Positions 42,372 to 51,122 of a DNA stretch of 64,000 nucleotides are shown here, piece after piece. This DNA comes from Bacteroidales bacterium. Its GTDB lineage: Bacteria; Bacteroidota; Bacteroidia; Bacteroidales; Paludibacteraceae. The position numbers were made by a program, and so were the translations under genes. The notes beneath the pieces were generated by a model that saw only the letters and a list, made by a program, of their open reading frames with translations, was not told the origin of the DNA and did not search any database. How positions within the stretch are numbered: position 1 is the stretch's first letter; each line of letters opens with the position of its first letter. Where the stretch lies: the NCBI GenBank assembly GCA_015061115.1, contig SUXE01000001.1, positions 124,001 to 188,000 on the forward strand. Reading direction: 5' to 3'.

Positions 42372-42980
42372 TTATTTTTTCTTCTTTTTTGCTGCAGTTG
42401 TGGCATTAGCCTTAGCACTTTTCATGATCTCAGCGGATGAGATAAGAGAAATTTTTTCTGGATCAAGAAGTATCTCGCCTCCCGACATGTCTCTCAAGTC
42501 TTTGATGATCTTAACGTCGTCAGTCTCCTTATTGTGAGCAAAATAGCTCTTTTTCATTTGGTTGGCGATGAGTACTGCCAACGACATTTTTTCATCTTCG
42601 TCTTCAATAGTGCGGCAAAATCCGATCAATTTTTGGATGGAAGCACCATAGTGCTTGAATATCATGAAATTGTCGGGATATGGCATAGGCTCTGGTTTCT
42701 CATACAACTCCTCCTTTTTGATTATATCGTAAGGATAGTCGATGTCAAGTTTGAAATCAGCCATGATAGCCAAGTGATCCCAAAGGATATGCTTGAAGTC
42801 ATTAACATCTCGCAGATGAGGGAACAGGTTGCCCATTGTCTGGATTATGCTGTATGCACAATTGGTGCGTTCCTCCCTGTCTTCAATTGTAAGACAGTAG
42901 TTCACCATGTTTTGGATGTTTCTTCCGTATTCTGGCAGTGCAAGTTTGGGCATCTGCGTATTGTATGGCATTCCGTCCAT
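42372..42980 (-). CDS. DUF4290 protein
   Basis: A 202-residue cytoplasmic protein of the Bacteroidota-specific DUF4290 family: LPEYGRNIQNMVNYCLTIED and FPHLRDVNDFKHILWDHLA are its typical segments. The repeat-like second half, IQKLIGFCRTIEDEDEK, mirrors the first, which suggests an internal duplication. The C-terminus is lysine- and alanine-rich. Function unknown. It sits 12 bases before porQ and 3 bases after the phosphorylase gene. Confidence 0.85.
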   Translation of the reverse strand: MDGMPYNTQMPKLALPEYGRNIQNMVNYCLTIEDREERTNCAYSIIQTMGNLFPHLRDVNDFKHILWDHLAIMADFKLDIDYPYDIIKKEELYEKPEPMPYPDNFMIFKHYGASIQKLIGFCRTIEDEDEKMSLAVLIANQMKKSYFAHNKETDDVKIIKDLRDMSGGEILLDPEKISLISSAEIMKSAKANATTAAKKKKK

Positions 42981-42983
42981 ATT

Positions 42984-43862
42984 TTATTTCATTAATCTCT
43001 TTAGAACTGTTTCTACTAATTTTTCCATAGTGCCGTGGTATTCAGTGTTCATGTCGCCAGATGTTCGTCCTGCGATGATACAGCACACTGTCATTGCCCT
43101 GTGTCCGAGTAGACGTGAGAGACCTGCCACTGCGGAGCTTTCCATCTCGTAGTTTGTGATCTTTTCTCCGTTGTAGTCGAACGTGCGGATTTTGGCGTTC
43201 AACTCAGGGTCTTGAGGCTGAAGACGCACCCATCTTCCTTGTGGAGCATAAAATCCAGGTGCTGAAATAGTCACACCTTTTATCATGTCATAACCGATCT
43301 GTTCGACGAGCTTTTCGTCTGCACTGATGACATAAGGACGGGCATAACGTGCTGAATATCCGACATGTTTGCAGAACTTGTCCTCGAAATCCAGGTCGCA
43401 TACGTTTTCGCCGCTATAGTAGTTGAGAACTCCGTCGAATCCGATACTTCTCTTAGACACTACGTATGAGCCGATAGGGCAGAAGTCTTGCATACCTCCG
43501 CTTGTTCCGACTCTCACGATTGTCAAACTTTTAAGTGAGTCGCAGACTTCTCGTGTCTCAAAGTCGACGTTCACAAGAGCGTCCAGCTCAGTAAGCACTA
43601 TGTCGATATTGTCTGTGCCTATTCCGTGGCTGACACAAGAAACTCTCTGTCCGTTGTATTTTCCTGTGATAGTATGGAATTCACGGCTCTGGATGTCACA
43701 TTCGATGCTTCCTTTGTCGAAGAAAGAAGCCACCATGTTCACACGTGCCGGGTCGCCGACAAGAATAACCTTGTCTGCCAACTGACCTTTCTTCAAATGT
43801 AGATGGAACACAGAACCGTCTTCATTCAACGGCAGTTCCGATGGCGCTATATATCTTCCCAT
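42984..43862 (-). CDS. Nucleoside phosphorylase (uridine phosphorylase-like)
   Basis: A 292-residue enzyme of the PNP/UDP superfamily that splits nucleosides with phosphate. VILVGDPARVNMV holds the phosphate-binding Arg, CVSHGIGTDNIDIVLTEL and VRVGTSGGMQ the core, and TNYEMESSAVAGLSRLLGHR the ribose-binding Met-Glu motif. ATG chosen at 43862, where the conserved protein begins (MGRYIAPSELP); an upstream frame to 43940 adds 26 residues that look non-conserved. It is the first gene of the six-gene operon to pfkA. The base specificity cannot be settled by eye. Confidence 0.88.
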   Translation of the reverse strand: MGRYIAPSELPLNEDGSVFHLHLKKGQLADKVILVGDPARVNMVASFFDKGSIECDIQSREFHTITGKYNGQRVSCVSHGIGTDNIDIVLTELDALVNVDFETREVCDSLKSLTIVRVGTSGGMQDFCPIGSYVVSKRSIGFDGVLNYYSGENVCDLDFEDKFCKHVGYSARYARPYVISADEKLVEQIGYDMIKGVTISAPGFYAPQGRWVRLQPQDPELNAKIRTFDYNGEKITNYEMESSAVAGLSRLLGHRAMTVCCIIAGRTSGDMNTEYHGTMEKLVETVLKRLMK

Positions 43863-44165
43863 ATCTTCTCTTTTTTTAGTAAAATACTGCATTTCAGTGC
43901 TGTAGATACGGTGCTGCTTTTGAATCCCGTAGAAGCGCATCGTTAATCTTATTCAGACTGGCAACATTCCGTCTTACTGAAATAACTGCAATAATCGTAT
44001 TTTATTGTGCAATAATGATACGTATTTAGCAAAAATAAGAAAAATATGCAAAATATTGGTGGATAGCGTAAAAAAAGAGGGCGGTAATACTAATTTATTG
44101 CGCTTATTGCTTTATTGTATGGGGGAAACATCTGTATGCCATTCTTTCTTGATTGGATATTAAAT
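43863..44165. other. Intergenic region, weak promoter only
   Basis: No gene found. On the minus strand, TATTTTTG (44030-44037) matches the -7 consensus, but no -33 box is in place, and it would leave a leader of about 160 bases for the phosphorylase operon. The stretch 44060-44165 shows nothing. Confidence 0.4.
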
Positions 44166-44198
44166 AAAAAGAGACGTTGCGTATTGCACGTCTCTTTT
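44166..44198 (-). terminator. Intrinsic terminator, both directions
   Basis: AAGAGACGT and ACGTCTCTT pair around a 10-base loop with A runs before and T runs after, so it can end the lipoprotein gene on the minus strand. Confidence 0.7.
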
Positions 44199-44218
44199 GT
44201 GTTGTAATGTAACTTTAA

Positions 44219-45193
44219 TTATTTTATAGGAACGATTCGGAAATTGTCCACACACAAGAAGTTTTCAGAAGGAGAATCTCCAGGATCACCTATGATTACG
44301 AATGTAAAGTTTGTAGCAGTCTTAAGATATAAAGGATCTGCTTTTATAGCGTCACTCTTGTAGCTGTGGTTGAATTCAGTAAGAGGGATAGTTACAGTTT
44401 CCCATCCGTCTTTTGTGAAGAATTCACCTGTCTTTGAATCACATGGCTCCCACGCACAGATTGGTGATTGCTCTCGGCCATGTTTGTTGATTGATATGTA
44501 CGGGCCAAAGAATATCTCTACACGTGGACGACATTTGAAGGCACACTCTTTTGGCACGAACACTTCAAATTTCAAGCATAATTCATCGATTGGCATTTCG
44601 GCATTGTCTCCAGCAACAGAATGATTTCCTCTGCCTCCATATTCTTTGTTCGCACAATACTGAAGGAAGGTTTCTCTTTTCATAGTCCATGCCTCTTTAT
44701 ATATGCCATATAGAAAACCATAATGGCCACTGATTGCTTCAGGTGGAGTGACTGGCAGTGTCAGTATACTGTCTCCGTCGCTGACCATTTTGATTGGCTC
44801 TCCGTCGTCGTTGAATGGGTCGAATCCGCCCCAAGTTGAACGATATTTGTCAAAATCGATAATTATTCCTCGGTTGTCTCTGAACATAAAGTCAGAATAT
44901 ACTTTTTTGCCATGTTTTGGCACATAACAAAGCATACCGGGTTTTGCATCTTCCGGAACAATTACTGTAAGAACAGAATCGTTTGTCTTCGACGCTACGA
45001 TTTCGCCCTTTTTGTTGTTTTCAAAGAAAATTTCGTCATCAGCAGAGAATCCCTTACCATAAATGATGGCTTCTTCCCCAGCATTTACGAATTCACATTT
45101 CATGCTTTGCATGGTGATGACTTTTTCCTGACATCCAGTTGCTGCAACCAGCATGGAACCGAATAATATGGTGTTGAAAACGTTAGATTTCAT
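44219..45193 (-). CDS. IPT/glycan-binding-like surface lipoprotein
   Basis: A 324-residue lipoprotein (lipobox VAATGC). An IPT/TIG-like domain follows (about 35-115: FVNAGEEAIIYGKGFSADD, then LTVIVPEDAKPGMLCYV). The C-terminal 190 residues are beta-rich, with a carbohydrate-binding look (GGFDPFNDDGEP, GWETVTIPLTEFN, CVDNFRIVPIK). This domain order resembles the surface glycan-binding proteins of Bacteroidota polysaccharide loci. The protein at 48283 has the same layout. No SusC/SusD genes are in the window, so both may be stand-alone receptors or matrix proteins. Confidence 0.65.
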   Translation of the reverse strand: MKSNVFNTILFGSMLVAATGCQEKVITMQSMKCEFVNAGEEAIIYGKGFSADDEIFFENNKKGEIVASKTNDSVLTVIVPEDAKPGMLCYVPKHGKKVYSDFMFRDNRGIIIDFDKYRSTWGGFDPFNDDGEPIKMVSDGDSILTLPVTPPEAISGHYGFLYGIYKEAWTMKRETFLQYCANKEYGGRGNHSVAGDNAEMPIDELCLKFEVFVPKECAFKCRPRVEIFFGPYISINKHGREQSPICAWEPCDSKTGEFFTKDGWETVTIPLTEFNHSYKSDAIKADPLYLKTATNFTFVIIGDPGDSPSENFLCVDNFRIVPIK

Positions 45194-45234
45194 TTCGTTT
45201 GTTTTTAATCCCTAAATATCTTTCCTTTTATGTA

Positions 45235-45453
45235 TTAATCACATTTGTGATTGTGGAATGCTTTGCGGAACTCCTCGTTTTTTAGATCATCCTTATATTT
45301 TACAAGGACATCTTTTTTACATTTTGCTCTGTCCAACAAATCTCCATCGTCACATCCGCAGTATTCTCTTCCTGCCCAATCTCCTTTCATTGACATTGTG
45401 CATCCAGATAGTATCGCGGCCAATGCAAATAAAATTATATATTTTGAATTCAT
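45235..45453 (-). CDS. Small cysteine-rich lipoprotein
   Basis: A 72-residue lipoprotein with a clear lipobox (ILSGC, cysteine at 18). The mature part is charged and has four more cysteines (REYCGCDDGD, AKCKKD, final HKCD). No family recognised. It lies 41 bases from the IPT lipoprotein gene on the same strand and 27 bases after the phosphoesterase gene, with no terminator between them. Confidence 0.6.
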   Translation of the reverse strand: MNSKYIILFALAAILSGCTMSMKGDWAGREYCGCDDGDLLDRAKCKKDVLVKYKDDLKNEEFRKAFHNHKCD

Positions 45454-45480
45454 AATATTATCCTCTCTTTTCTTCTTTAG

Positions 45481-46305
45481 TTAAACAACATTAGATAGGT
45501 CACAACAATCGACATTTTCGTCTTCAAAAAAATTGTCTAACCGGAAGCGCCCATCCTCTAACACTCCAAATGTATATTTATTTATCCAATTTCCCAAAAT
45601 AATTACACGACTTTTTGCATTTATCATCAAATCTAATTCAATATGACGGTGTCCGAAGATGTAAAAGTCGTACTTTGGCCCATTTGTTTTTTCGTTGTTT
45701 TTAGCGAAAATAACAAGATGTTCTTTGTCTTCTCCAAGGTAAACATCCTCATTTTCACTTTCTTGCTCCGTCACTTTGCTCCATCTGCTGTAACGGTTGC
45801 GACGGCTCCACCAGTTGCCGAATGGCATTGTCACATCTGGATGTATCCATTTGAATAGCCATTGGCATGGACCATTTCTGAAGAATCTGCGCAAGAATCT
45901 GAATGTGCGGCTTGGATCTCCCAATCCGTCACCATGGGCCATATATATGTTTTTGCCTTGAAGCATTGCTGATTCTTCATTTCTTACAACGCGTACTCCA
46001 AGCTCTTTTTCCAGATAACCGAATGTCCAGATGTCGTGGTTGCCTGTGAAATATACAACTTCAATACCGTCGTCAACGAATTCCTGGATTTTGGCTAATA
46101 CTCTTGTAAATCCTTTGGGGATAACGGTGTTGTATTCAAACCAATAGTCGAAGATGTCGCCAAGCATGTACAGACTTTTGCAACTGCTTTTGATGCTGTC
46201 CATCCATCGAACGAATTTCTTTTCCCGTTCTATTGACGAAGCTTTCGCGTCAAGCCCGAAATGACAGTCGGAGATGAAGTATATTCTGTTTTTTTCGTTT
46301 CCCAT
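45481..46305 (-). CDS. lpxH: UDP-2,3-diacylglucosamine diphosphatase-like phosphoesterase
   Basis: A 274-residue calcineurin-like phosphoesterase. Metal-binding motifs appear in order: ISDCHFGLD, LGDIFDYWFEY, GNHDIWTFGY, MAHGDGLGD and FGHRHIELD. The YWFEY and HGDGLGD segments are typical of LpxH, which cleaves UDP-2,3-diacylglucosamine in lipid A synthesis at the inner membrane. ATG chosen at 46305, right before the conserved core, which avoids overlap with the next gene; a longer frame to 46389 overlaps it. The length is slightly greater than in E. coli. Confidence 0.82.
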   Translation of the reverse strand: MGNEKNRIYFISDCHFGLDAKASSIEREKKFVRWMDSIKSSCKSLYMLGDIFDYWFEYNTVIPKGFTRVLAKIQEFVDDGIEVVYFTGNHDIWTFGYLEKELGVRVVRNEESAMLQGKNIYMAHGDGLGDPSRTFRFLRRFFRNGPCQWLFKWIHPDVTMPFGNWWSRRNRYSRWSKVTEQESENEDVYLGEDKEHLVIFAKNNEKTNGPKYDFYIFGHRHIELDLMINAKSRVIILGNWINKYTFGVLEDGRFRLDNFFEDENVDCCDLSNVV

Positions 46306-46334
46306 TTGACAATGTGGACTTAATGACAGTTCGA

Positions 46335-46652
46335 TTATAAAAATCCTAATTCTAGTTTTGCCTCTTCTGTCATCATGTCTTGATTCCATTCCGGCTCAAA
46401 GACAATCTCGACGTTGCAGTTTTCCACTCCGTCGATCGACTCTACTTTCTGTTTGATGTCCTCCACCATAAAGTCGCCTGCTGGGCATGATGGCGCTGTC
46501 AAAGTCATTTTGATGTTGACGGTGCTGCCATCCACATCGATTCCATACACCAGCCCAAGTGCATATATATCAATAGGTATCTCAGGATCGTATACGGTCT
46601 TGAGCATCTCTACAACTTTCTCTTCTATCTGCAAAAATTCGTTTTCTGCCAT
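46335..46652 (-). CDS. DUF59 / MIP18-family Fe-S assembly factor
   Basis: A 105-residue protein: VYDPEIPIDIYALGLVYGID is the DUF59 core, then TLTAPSCPAGDFMVEDIK with the conserved cysteine, and EIVFEPEWNQDMMTEEAK near the end. Such proteins (SufT/PaaD-like) assist iron-sulfur cluster assembly or transfer. A -7 box (minus-strand TACATTTG, 46673-46680) lies 20 bases upstream. The lpxH-like gene follows after 29 bases and may share its transcript. Confidence 0.9.
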   Translation of the reverse strand: MAENEFLQIEEKVVEMLKTVYDPEIPIDIYALGLVYGIDVDGSTVNIKMTLTAPSCPAGDFMVEDIKQKVESIDGVENCNVEIVFEPEWNQDMMTEEAKLELGFL

Positions 46653-46729
46653 ATCTAATTGAATATATTCTGCAAATGTACAAAAAAAAACTTAAAGCAG
46701 AATAGTAAACTTCGTAATGCTGAATAAAC

Positions 46730-48154
46730 TTAAAACACAGGACTGAATAATCTTGCTATGGATTCTTTGATCCTCATTGAGAATGGTCTGCTTTTCCAGC
46801 GATCCATATCGAAAGCTTCACTGTCTGCCATATCACTTTCGAATATTTTGCGGAAGATGGATGCTGTCTCGTCGCCATACAAAATGACATTTGTCTCGAA
46901 ATTATGTTCAAGACTGCGGAAATCCATGTTTGCGCTGCCAACACTCACTATCTTGTCGTCTGACACGATAAGCTTGCTGTGGATGAATCCGGCTTTGTAG
47001 AAATAAAAGTGGACGCCTGCCGACGCAAGGTCTTTCACATATGAGTAGGTGCTCCTCAACACAATCCTGTCGTCGCACACTAGAGGTATGATTATTTTTA
47101 TCTCTACGCCACTTTTTGCTGCGGTCACCAGTGCGGATCGCACCGCTTCATTCGGCATAAAATAAGGCGACTCGATGTAGACGTATTTTTGACTCTGCAT
47201 TATTATTCGCAGATATGTCTGCATAATGGCTCTGTATTCCATGTCGGGGCCGCTGAACACAGTTTGCATGCCGCATAGTGTGAGACCATCTGTATTCGGC
47301 ATTTTCTTTATGTCTATCGGCACTAACTGTCTGCTGACGAAATGGTAGTCTTTCCTGAACACTTTTGTCAAACCTTGGATACCGTTGCCAATGACTTTAA
47401 TATGAGTGTCTCTCCACTTTCCGAGAGATGGCTTTCCTTCAATATATCTGTCTGCGACGTTCATTCCTCCTATGTAGCCGATCTCATTGTCGATGATGAG
47501 CAATTTTCGGTGGTTGCGATAGTTGATTTTCTTGCCGAAAAAGGGTAGGGTGACAGGAAGGAACTCATGATATTCAATGCCAGCCTCAGCTAAGTCTTGT
47601 TTTGTCTTTTTTGTCACTTTCCAGCTGCCTACAGCATCCACAACAATTTTTATTTTGACTCCCTCTTTGGCTTTTTTTATCAAGGTTTCGATGAACCGTT
47701 TGCTGATCTTGTCGTTCTCTATGATATAATATTCAGCGAAGATTGTCTCTTTTGCAGATTCTATGTCAGCAAAGATAGATTCGTAAAGTGACGTTCCGTC
47801 TGTGAATGGTTTTATATATGTGTTGTTGTAGATTTTCTCATTGCATAGATTATATATGAGTTGGGACATGTTTTCATATCCTTCGACGGGAGTGCCTTGG
47901 TCGAATGTCTCATCTAAGTTTTTCAATGCTTCAGCGTAGGCTTTGTTGGCTTTCTCCACAGTCTTGCCTTTTCTGAAGTCACGGCCAAACAGCGCATATA
48001 GGACAAGTCCAACCACAGGTATCGCTATTATGGCTATTATCCAGGCGATAGATTTGATTGGATTCCTGTTCTCTAGCATCAGCACGATGATGGTCATCGC
48101 AACTGCGTATATGTATAGGGCGTTGAATAGCCAATATGTTATTTCTGCAAACAC
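46730..48154 (-). CDS. cls: Cardiolipin synthase
   Basis: A 474-residue phospholipase D superfamily enzyme. Two N-terminal membrane helices (LFNALYIYAVAMTIIVLML, SIAWIIAIIAIPVVGLVLYAL, the latter starting near residue 34) are followed by two HKD catalytic motifs: HRKLLIIDNEIGYIGGMN (near 233) and HSKLIVSDDKIVSVGSANMD (near 410). It joins two phosphatidylglycerol molecules, or PG with PE, into cardiolipin at the inner membrane. It stands alone between two terminators or gaps. Confidence 0.92.
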   Translation of the reverse strand: MFAEITYWLFNALYIYAVAMTIIVLMLENRNPIKSIAWIIAIIAIPVVGLVLYALFGRDFRKGKTVEKANKAYAEALKNLDETFDQGTPVEGYENMSQLIYNLCNEKIYNNTYIKPFTDGTSLYESIFADIESAKETIFAEYYIIENDKISKRFIETLIKKAKEGVKIKIVVDAVGSWKVTKKTKQDLAEAGIEYHEFLPVTLPFFGKKINYRNHRKLLIIDNEIGYIGGMNVADRYIEGKPSLGKWRDTHIKVIGNGIQGLTKVFRKDYHFVSRQLVPIDIKKMPNTDGLTLCGMQTVFSGPDMEYRAIMQTYLRIIMQSQKYVYIESPYFMPNEAVRSALVTAAKSGVEIKIIIPLVCDDRIVLRSTYSYVKDLASAGVHFYFYKAGFIHSKLIVSDDKIVSVGSANMDFRSLEHNFETNVILYGDETASIFRKIFESDMADSEAFDMDRWKSRPFSMRIKESIARLFSPVF

Positions 48155-48230
48155 GTTTGATAATTATAAATGCGGGATGTGAAATGCGAAAAAATACAGA
48201 ATGCTAAATGATAAGTGTTTACGATATAAA

Positions 48231-48263
48231 AAAGCGAGTCGCTGGATAAGTGACTCGCTTTTT
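48231..48263 (-). terminator. Intrinsic terminator of the surface lipoprotein gene
   Basis: AAAGCGAGTC and GACTCGCTTT form a perfect 10-base stem with an A run on one side and a T run on the other, usable in both directions. Confidence 0.8.
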
Positions 48264-48282
48264 ATAAAGAAGTGGTTAACTC

Positions 48283-49479
48283 TTATTTCTTTGAGTAGTG
48301 ACGCTGAGGTACACCGTAATCTTTCTTCAAGTAAAGAGCTCCAGCACCGTCGTTAGGCACGATACGGATGTTGTCCATTGCAACTTTGTACTTCTCTCTT
48401 CTCAAGCAGCTACCGTACTCGTTCACGTTGATTGTGAATCCACCCCAACGCTCAACCTCTGTTGGGTCTGCGTGAAGCTGTGCGTAGTTGTAGTGGTGCT
48501 TGTAGTCTGTCCATGCACCGTTAGTGTACTGGCCATTGTGAGAAGCGTCAGCACAGATACTCATGTTCTTGCTCTTCCAAAGTAGCTCAGAGAATGGGAT
48601 TGTTACAGTCATCCAACCGTCTGTGTAGAATGGCTTAGCATTGTCAATCTCCCATGAATCAGTCTCCTTGATCCAAACATATTCAGATGGACACCAGTAC
48701 GCTGCGCAATTACGGATGTTTCCGATTGGATCCTCATCGTTACCGCTGCAGAAACCGAACTCAAATACCTCACCGATAATTGGATGCTCCTTTGGTACGT
48801 TTACTTCAAACTTGATAGCGAACTCACGGATATTGAACTGCTTGTTCAAGATATCGTTTGTGAATACACCGAAGACAGTAGAATCAGCAGCCTTTGCATT
48901 CTCGCGTGAACTCTGGTAAACGATTGCCTGCCAGCTCTTGATGTCATCGAACACACCGTAATCTCCATTGTTCAAAGAGAATAGGTTAGTGTACTTTTCT
49001 GCTGCACCGCTGATGTAAAGCTGATCTTTCTTATTGTCGAAGTCTACGATGATGTTGCGTGAGTCACGGAAAAGGACATCTGTCTTGATAGAGTCTGAAC
49101 CGTTGACGATCATGACAGGGAATGAATTGGCAACTTTCTCTGGAACAACTGCCCAAATCTCGTTGCTGCCCTTTACCTCTACTTTTGGAGAAGCAAGGTT
49201 GTATCCATTACCGTCGTTGAAAAGAACACTTACCTTTGCTCCTTTCGCATACTCACCACCTTTGATCTTTAGAGGCTGACCTGCAACAGTGAACTCATTA
49301 TAAAATAAGTATGCTGCATCCTTCTCTGCGATCGCTGTCGTGTCTACAACAATCTCCTGCTCAGCTGGTTTGATTGGGCCTTGTGCGTTCTCAACTGGCT
49401 TTGCCTGATCTTTGTTGGCACATGACGACATCGCAACCGCTACTGTAGCAATCATTATTGATTGATATATCTTTCTCAT
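48283..49479 (-). CDS. IPT/glycan-binding-like surface lipoprotein
   Basis: A 398-residue lipoprotein (AMSSC at about 20; start at 49479 supported by the signal peptide MRKIYQSIMIATVAVAMSSC and a -7 box 30 bases upstream). An IPT-like domain (about 60-155) contains VAGQPLKIKGGEYAKGAKVS and LASPKVEVKGSNEIWAVVPE, and a beta-rich C-terminal domain has GWMTVTIPFSELLWKSKNMS and DNIRIVPNDG. The layout and several motifs (W-x-TVTIP, DN-x-RIVP) match the protein at 44219, so they are paralogues. It was probably highly expressed, judging by its regular codon use. Confidence 0.65.
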   Translation of the reverse strand: MRKIYQSIMIATVAVAMSSCANKDQAKPVENAQGPIKPAEQEIVVDTTAIAEKDAAYLFYNEFTVAGQPLKIKGGEYAKGAKVSVLFNDGNGYNLASPKVEVKGSNEIWAVVPEKVANSFPVMIVNGSDSIKTDVLFRDSRNIIVDFDNKKDQLYISGAAEKYTNLFSLNNGDYGVFDDIKSWQAIVYQSSRENAKAADSTVFGVFTNDILNKQFNIREFAIKFEVNVPKEHPIIGEVFEFGFCSGNDEDPIGNIRNCAAYWCPSEYVWIKETDSWEIDNAKPFYTDGWMTVTIPFSELLWKSKNMSICADASHNGQYTNGAWTDYKHHYNYAQLHADPTEVERWGGFTINVNEYGSCLRREKYKVAMDNIRIVPNDGAGALYLKKDYGVPQRHYSKK

Positions 49480-49508
49480 TTTGTCTAATTGTTTTAATCC
49501 GTTTGTTG

Positions 49509-49516
49509 CAAAAGTA
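49509..49516 (-). promoter_or_regulatory. -7 box for surface lipoprotein
   Basis: Minus-strand TACTTTTG fits TAnnTTTG 29 bases before the ATG at 49479. A -33 box is not clear. Confidence 0.45.
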
Positions 49517-49631
49517 GACATAATAATACGATAATTAAAACTTTTTAACTGTTTTTTTATCAAAAATTATTGAGATTTTGTGGATTTGTGAGAGAAATGA
49601 AGTAATATTGCTGAAAATTTAATTAAAACTG

Positions 49632-50093
49632 ATGAATATGAAATTCAATAAGTATTTAGCAATGTGCTTTTTGGCATCATCTTTGATGTGTGGATCGTTC
49701 ACTTCTTGTGGTGACGATGAGGACGATGATGCAAAGAAAGAATCTGTTTTGAATGATAAGACCACTGCAGAGCAGGGTAGAGAAGATGGTAAGAATTTTG
49801 GTTCAATTGCTGCCAAAGGTTCTAACATCACTGTGACAGAGGCTACTAATCTTATTTCACTTGCAACTAAGTACAAGAGCAATAAGGAAAACACTGTTTA
49901 TCAGGCTGCTTTTGCTGAAGGTGCTGCAGAGACAGGCCTTTTGGGAGACTCATCAACAGGAGACAATGCGGTTGAGAAACTTAACGCAATCATAGATCAG
50001 ATTACGACTATCTCAAACGGATCAACAACTGACAAGGTTACAGCTATCGTTGAAATCCTTAACAAATTTGGTGGAAACAAATCAGCTAATTAA
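49632..50093 (+). CDS. Small lipoprotein with acidic export signal
   Basis: A 153-residue lipoprotein. The lipobox SFTSC is followed at once by GDDEDDD, an acidic stretch like the lipoprotein export signal that sends Bacteroidota lipoproteins to the cell surface. The mature part is alanine-rich and helical (TTAEQGREDGKNFGSIAAKG) with a thrice-repeated T-x-x-T pattern, and no family is recognised. Starts at 49632 or two codons later. A terminator follows. Confidence 0.65.
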   Translation: MNMKFNKYLAMCFLASSLMCGSFTSCGDDEDDDAKKESVLNDKTTAEQGREDGKNFGSIAAKGSNITVTEATNLISLATKYKSNKENTVYQAAFAEGAAETGLLGDSSTGDNAVEKLNAIIDQITTISNGSTTDKVTAIVEILNKFGGNKSAN

Positions 50094-50116
50094 TCTTTAG
50101 TTTTAAGACTTATTAT

Positions 50117-50147
50117 GGGAGGTGGTCTTTCTGCCTCCCTTTTTTTA
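50117..50147 (+). terminator. Intrinsic terminator
   Basis: GGGAGG pairs with CCTCCC around an 11-base loop, followed by a T run. Confidence 0.75.
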
Positions 50148-50199
50148 TGCATGACAATAATGTCTACATTATTATTCACTATTAATTGATGATTGCGTA

Positions 50200-51021
50200 A
50201 TGAGTTGCAATAATTATGATCCGAATAATGGATATGAAGACGACGATGCGGAAATCAATTTTTCCGTAGGTCGCAGATTCCTTACTGGAAACGGTGTGGA
50301 GAAGGATGTCAAGAGGGCACTTGAATTGTTTAAGGCTGCTGCTGACGCTGGCCATGTGCTTGCTAAACAGATGGTTGAGACTATCACCAAGGGTATGCAG
50401 AATGAACTAGAAAACGCAACGTCGCAGAATACAGCAGCGTCTTCTCCAATGACTGAGCGTGACTTCTTTGCCCTTGTCAAAGAGAAGGGGTATGTGGAGG
50501 CAGGAAGCGAGGCTCATAAACTGATGCATGAGATGGCGATGGATGCACGTCGCATCACAATGGAGATGAATACAAAATTCCATACAAATGAAGAGTTGAA
50601 TGCTCTTTTCTCTGAGTTGACGGGAGAGAAAGTTGATCCTTCATTTGGCATTTTCCCTCCTTTCTATACGGATTGCGGACGCAATATTCATGTCGGTAAG
50701 AACGTGTTTATCAATTCGTCATGCCATTTCCAGGATCAAGGTGGAATTTATATCGGAGACGGATGTCTGATAGGCCACAACTGTATGATGGCTACAATCA
50801 ATCATGATGAAATCCCTGAAAAACGTGCGTCTATGTATTTCCGTCCGATCACTATAGGAAATAATGTCTGGATCGGTTCGAATGTGACGATTTGTCCCGG
50901 TGTTGTTATTGGCGACGGTGCAATAATCGCAGCTGGTTCAGTGGTGACGAAGGATGTCGCTTCCGAGACTGTGGTGGCAGGTGTGCCAGCAAGGTATGTG
51001 AGGGACGTGAAGTTGGACTGA
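50200..51021 (+). CDS. Sel1-repeat/left-handed beta-helix acetyltransferase fusion
   Basis: A 273-residue protein. One Sel1-like repeat is at about 20-60 (EINFSVGRRFLTGNGVEKDV, then ALELFKAAADAGH). From about 85 it is a maltose/galactoside O-acetyltransferase: helices with AHKLMHEMAMDARRITMEMN, FPPFYTDCGRNIHVGKNVFI as first coil, and hexapeptide repeats ending IIAAGSVVTKDVASETVVAG. His in TINHDEIPEKRA is the usual catalytic position. It transfers an acetyl group from acetyl-CoA to a sugar hydroxyl in the cytoplasm. The Sel1 extension is not part of typical family members and may add a protein contact. Confidence 0.85.
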   Translation: MSCNNYDPNNGYEDDDAEINFSVGRRFLTGNGVEKDVKRALELFKAAADAGHVLAKQMVETITKGMQNELENATSQNTAASSPMTERDFFALVKEKGYVEAGSEAHKLMHEMAMDARRITMEMNTKFHTNEELNALFSELTGEKVDPSFGIFPPFYTDCGRNIHVGKNVFINSSCHFQDQGGIYIGDGCLIGHNCMMATINHDEIPEKRASMYFRPITIGNNVWIGSNVTICPGVVIGDGAIIAAGSVVTKDVASETVVAGVPARYVRDVKLD

Positions 51022-51060
51022 TTCTAATTTTCTGCAATCTGGATATAAAAGCATCTTAAT

Positions 51061-51093
51061 TTTGTTTCATTTGTTAGAAATTTTATAACTTTG
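51061..51093 (+). promoter_or_regulatory. Promoter of serS
   Basis: TTTG (51061-51064) and TAACTTTG (51086-51093) are separated by 21 bases, with the ATG 30 bases after the -7 box. Confidence 0.65.
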
Positions 51094-51122
51094 CAAAATA
51101 AAGAGTAGCTAAAAATAAGATT

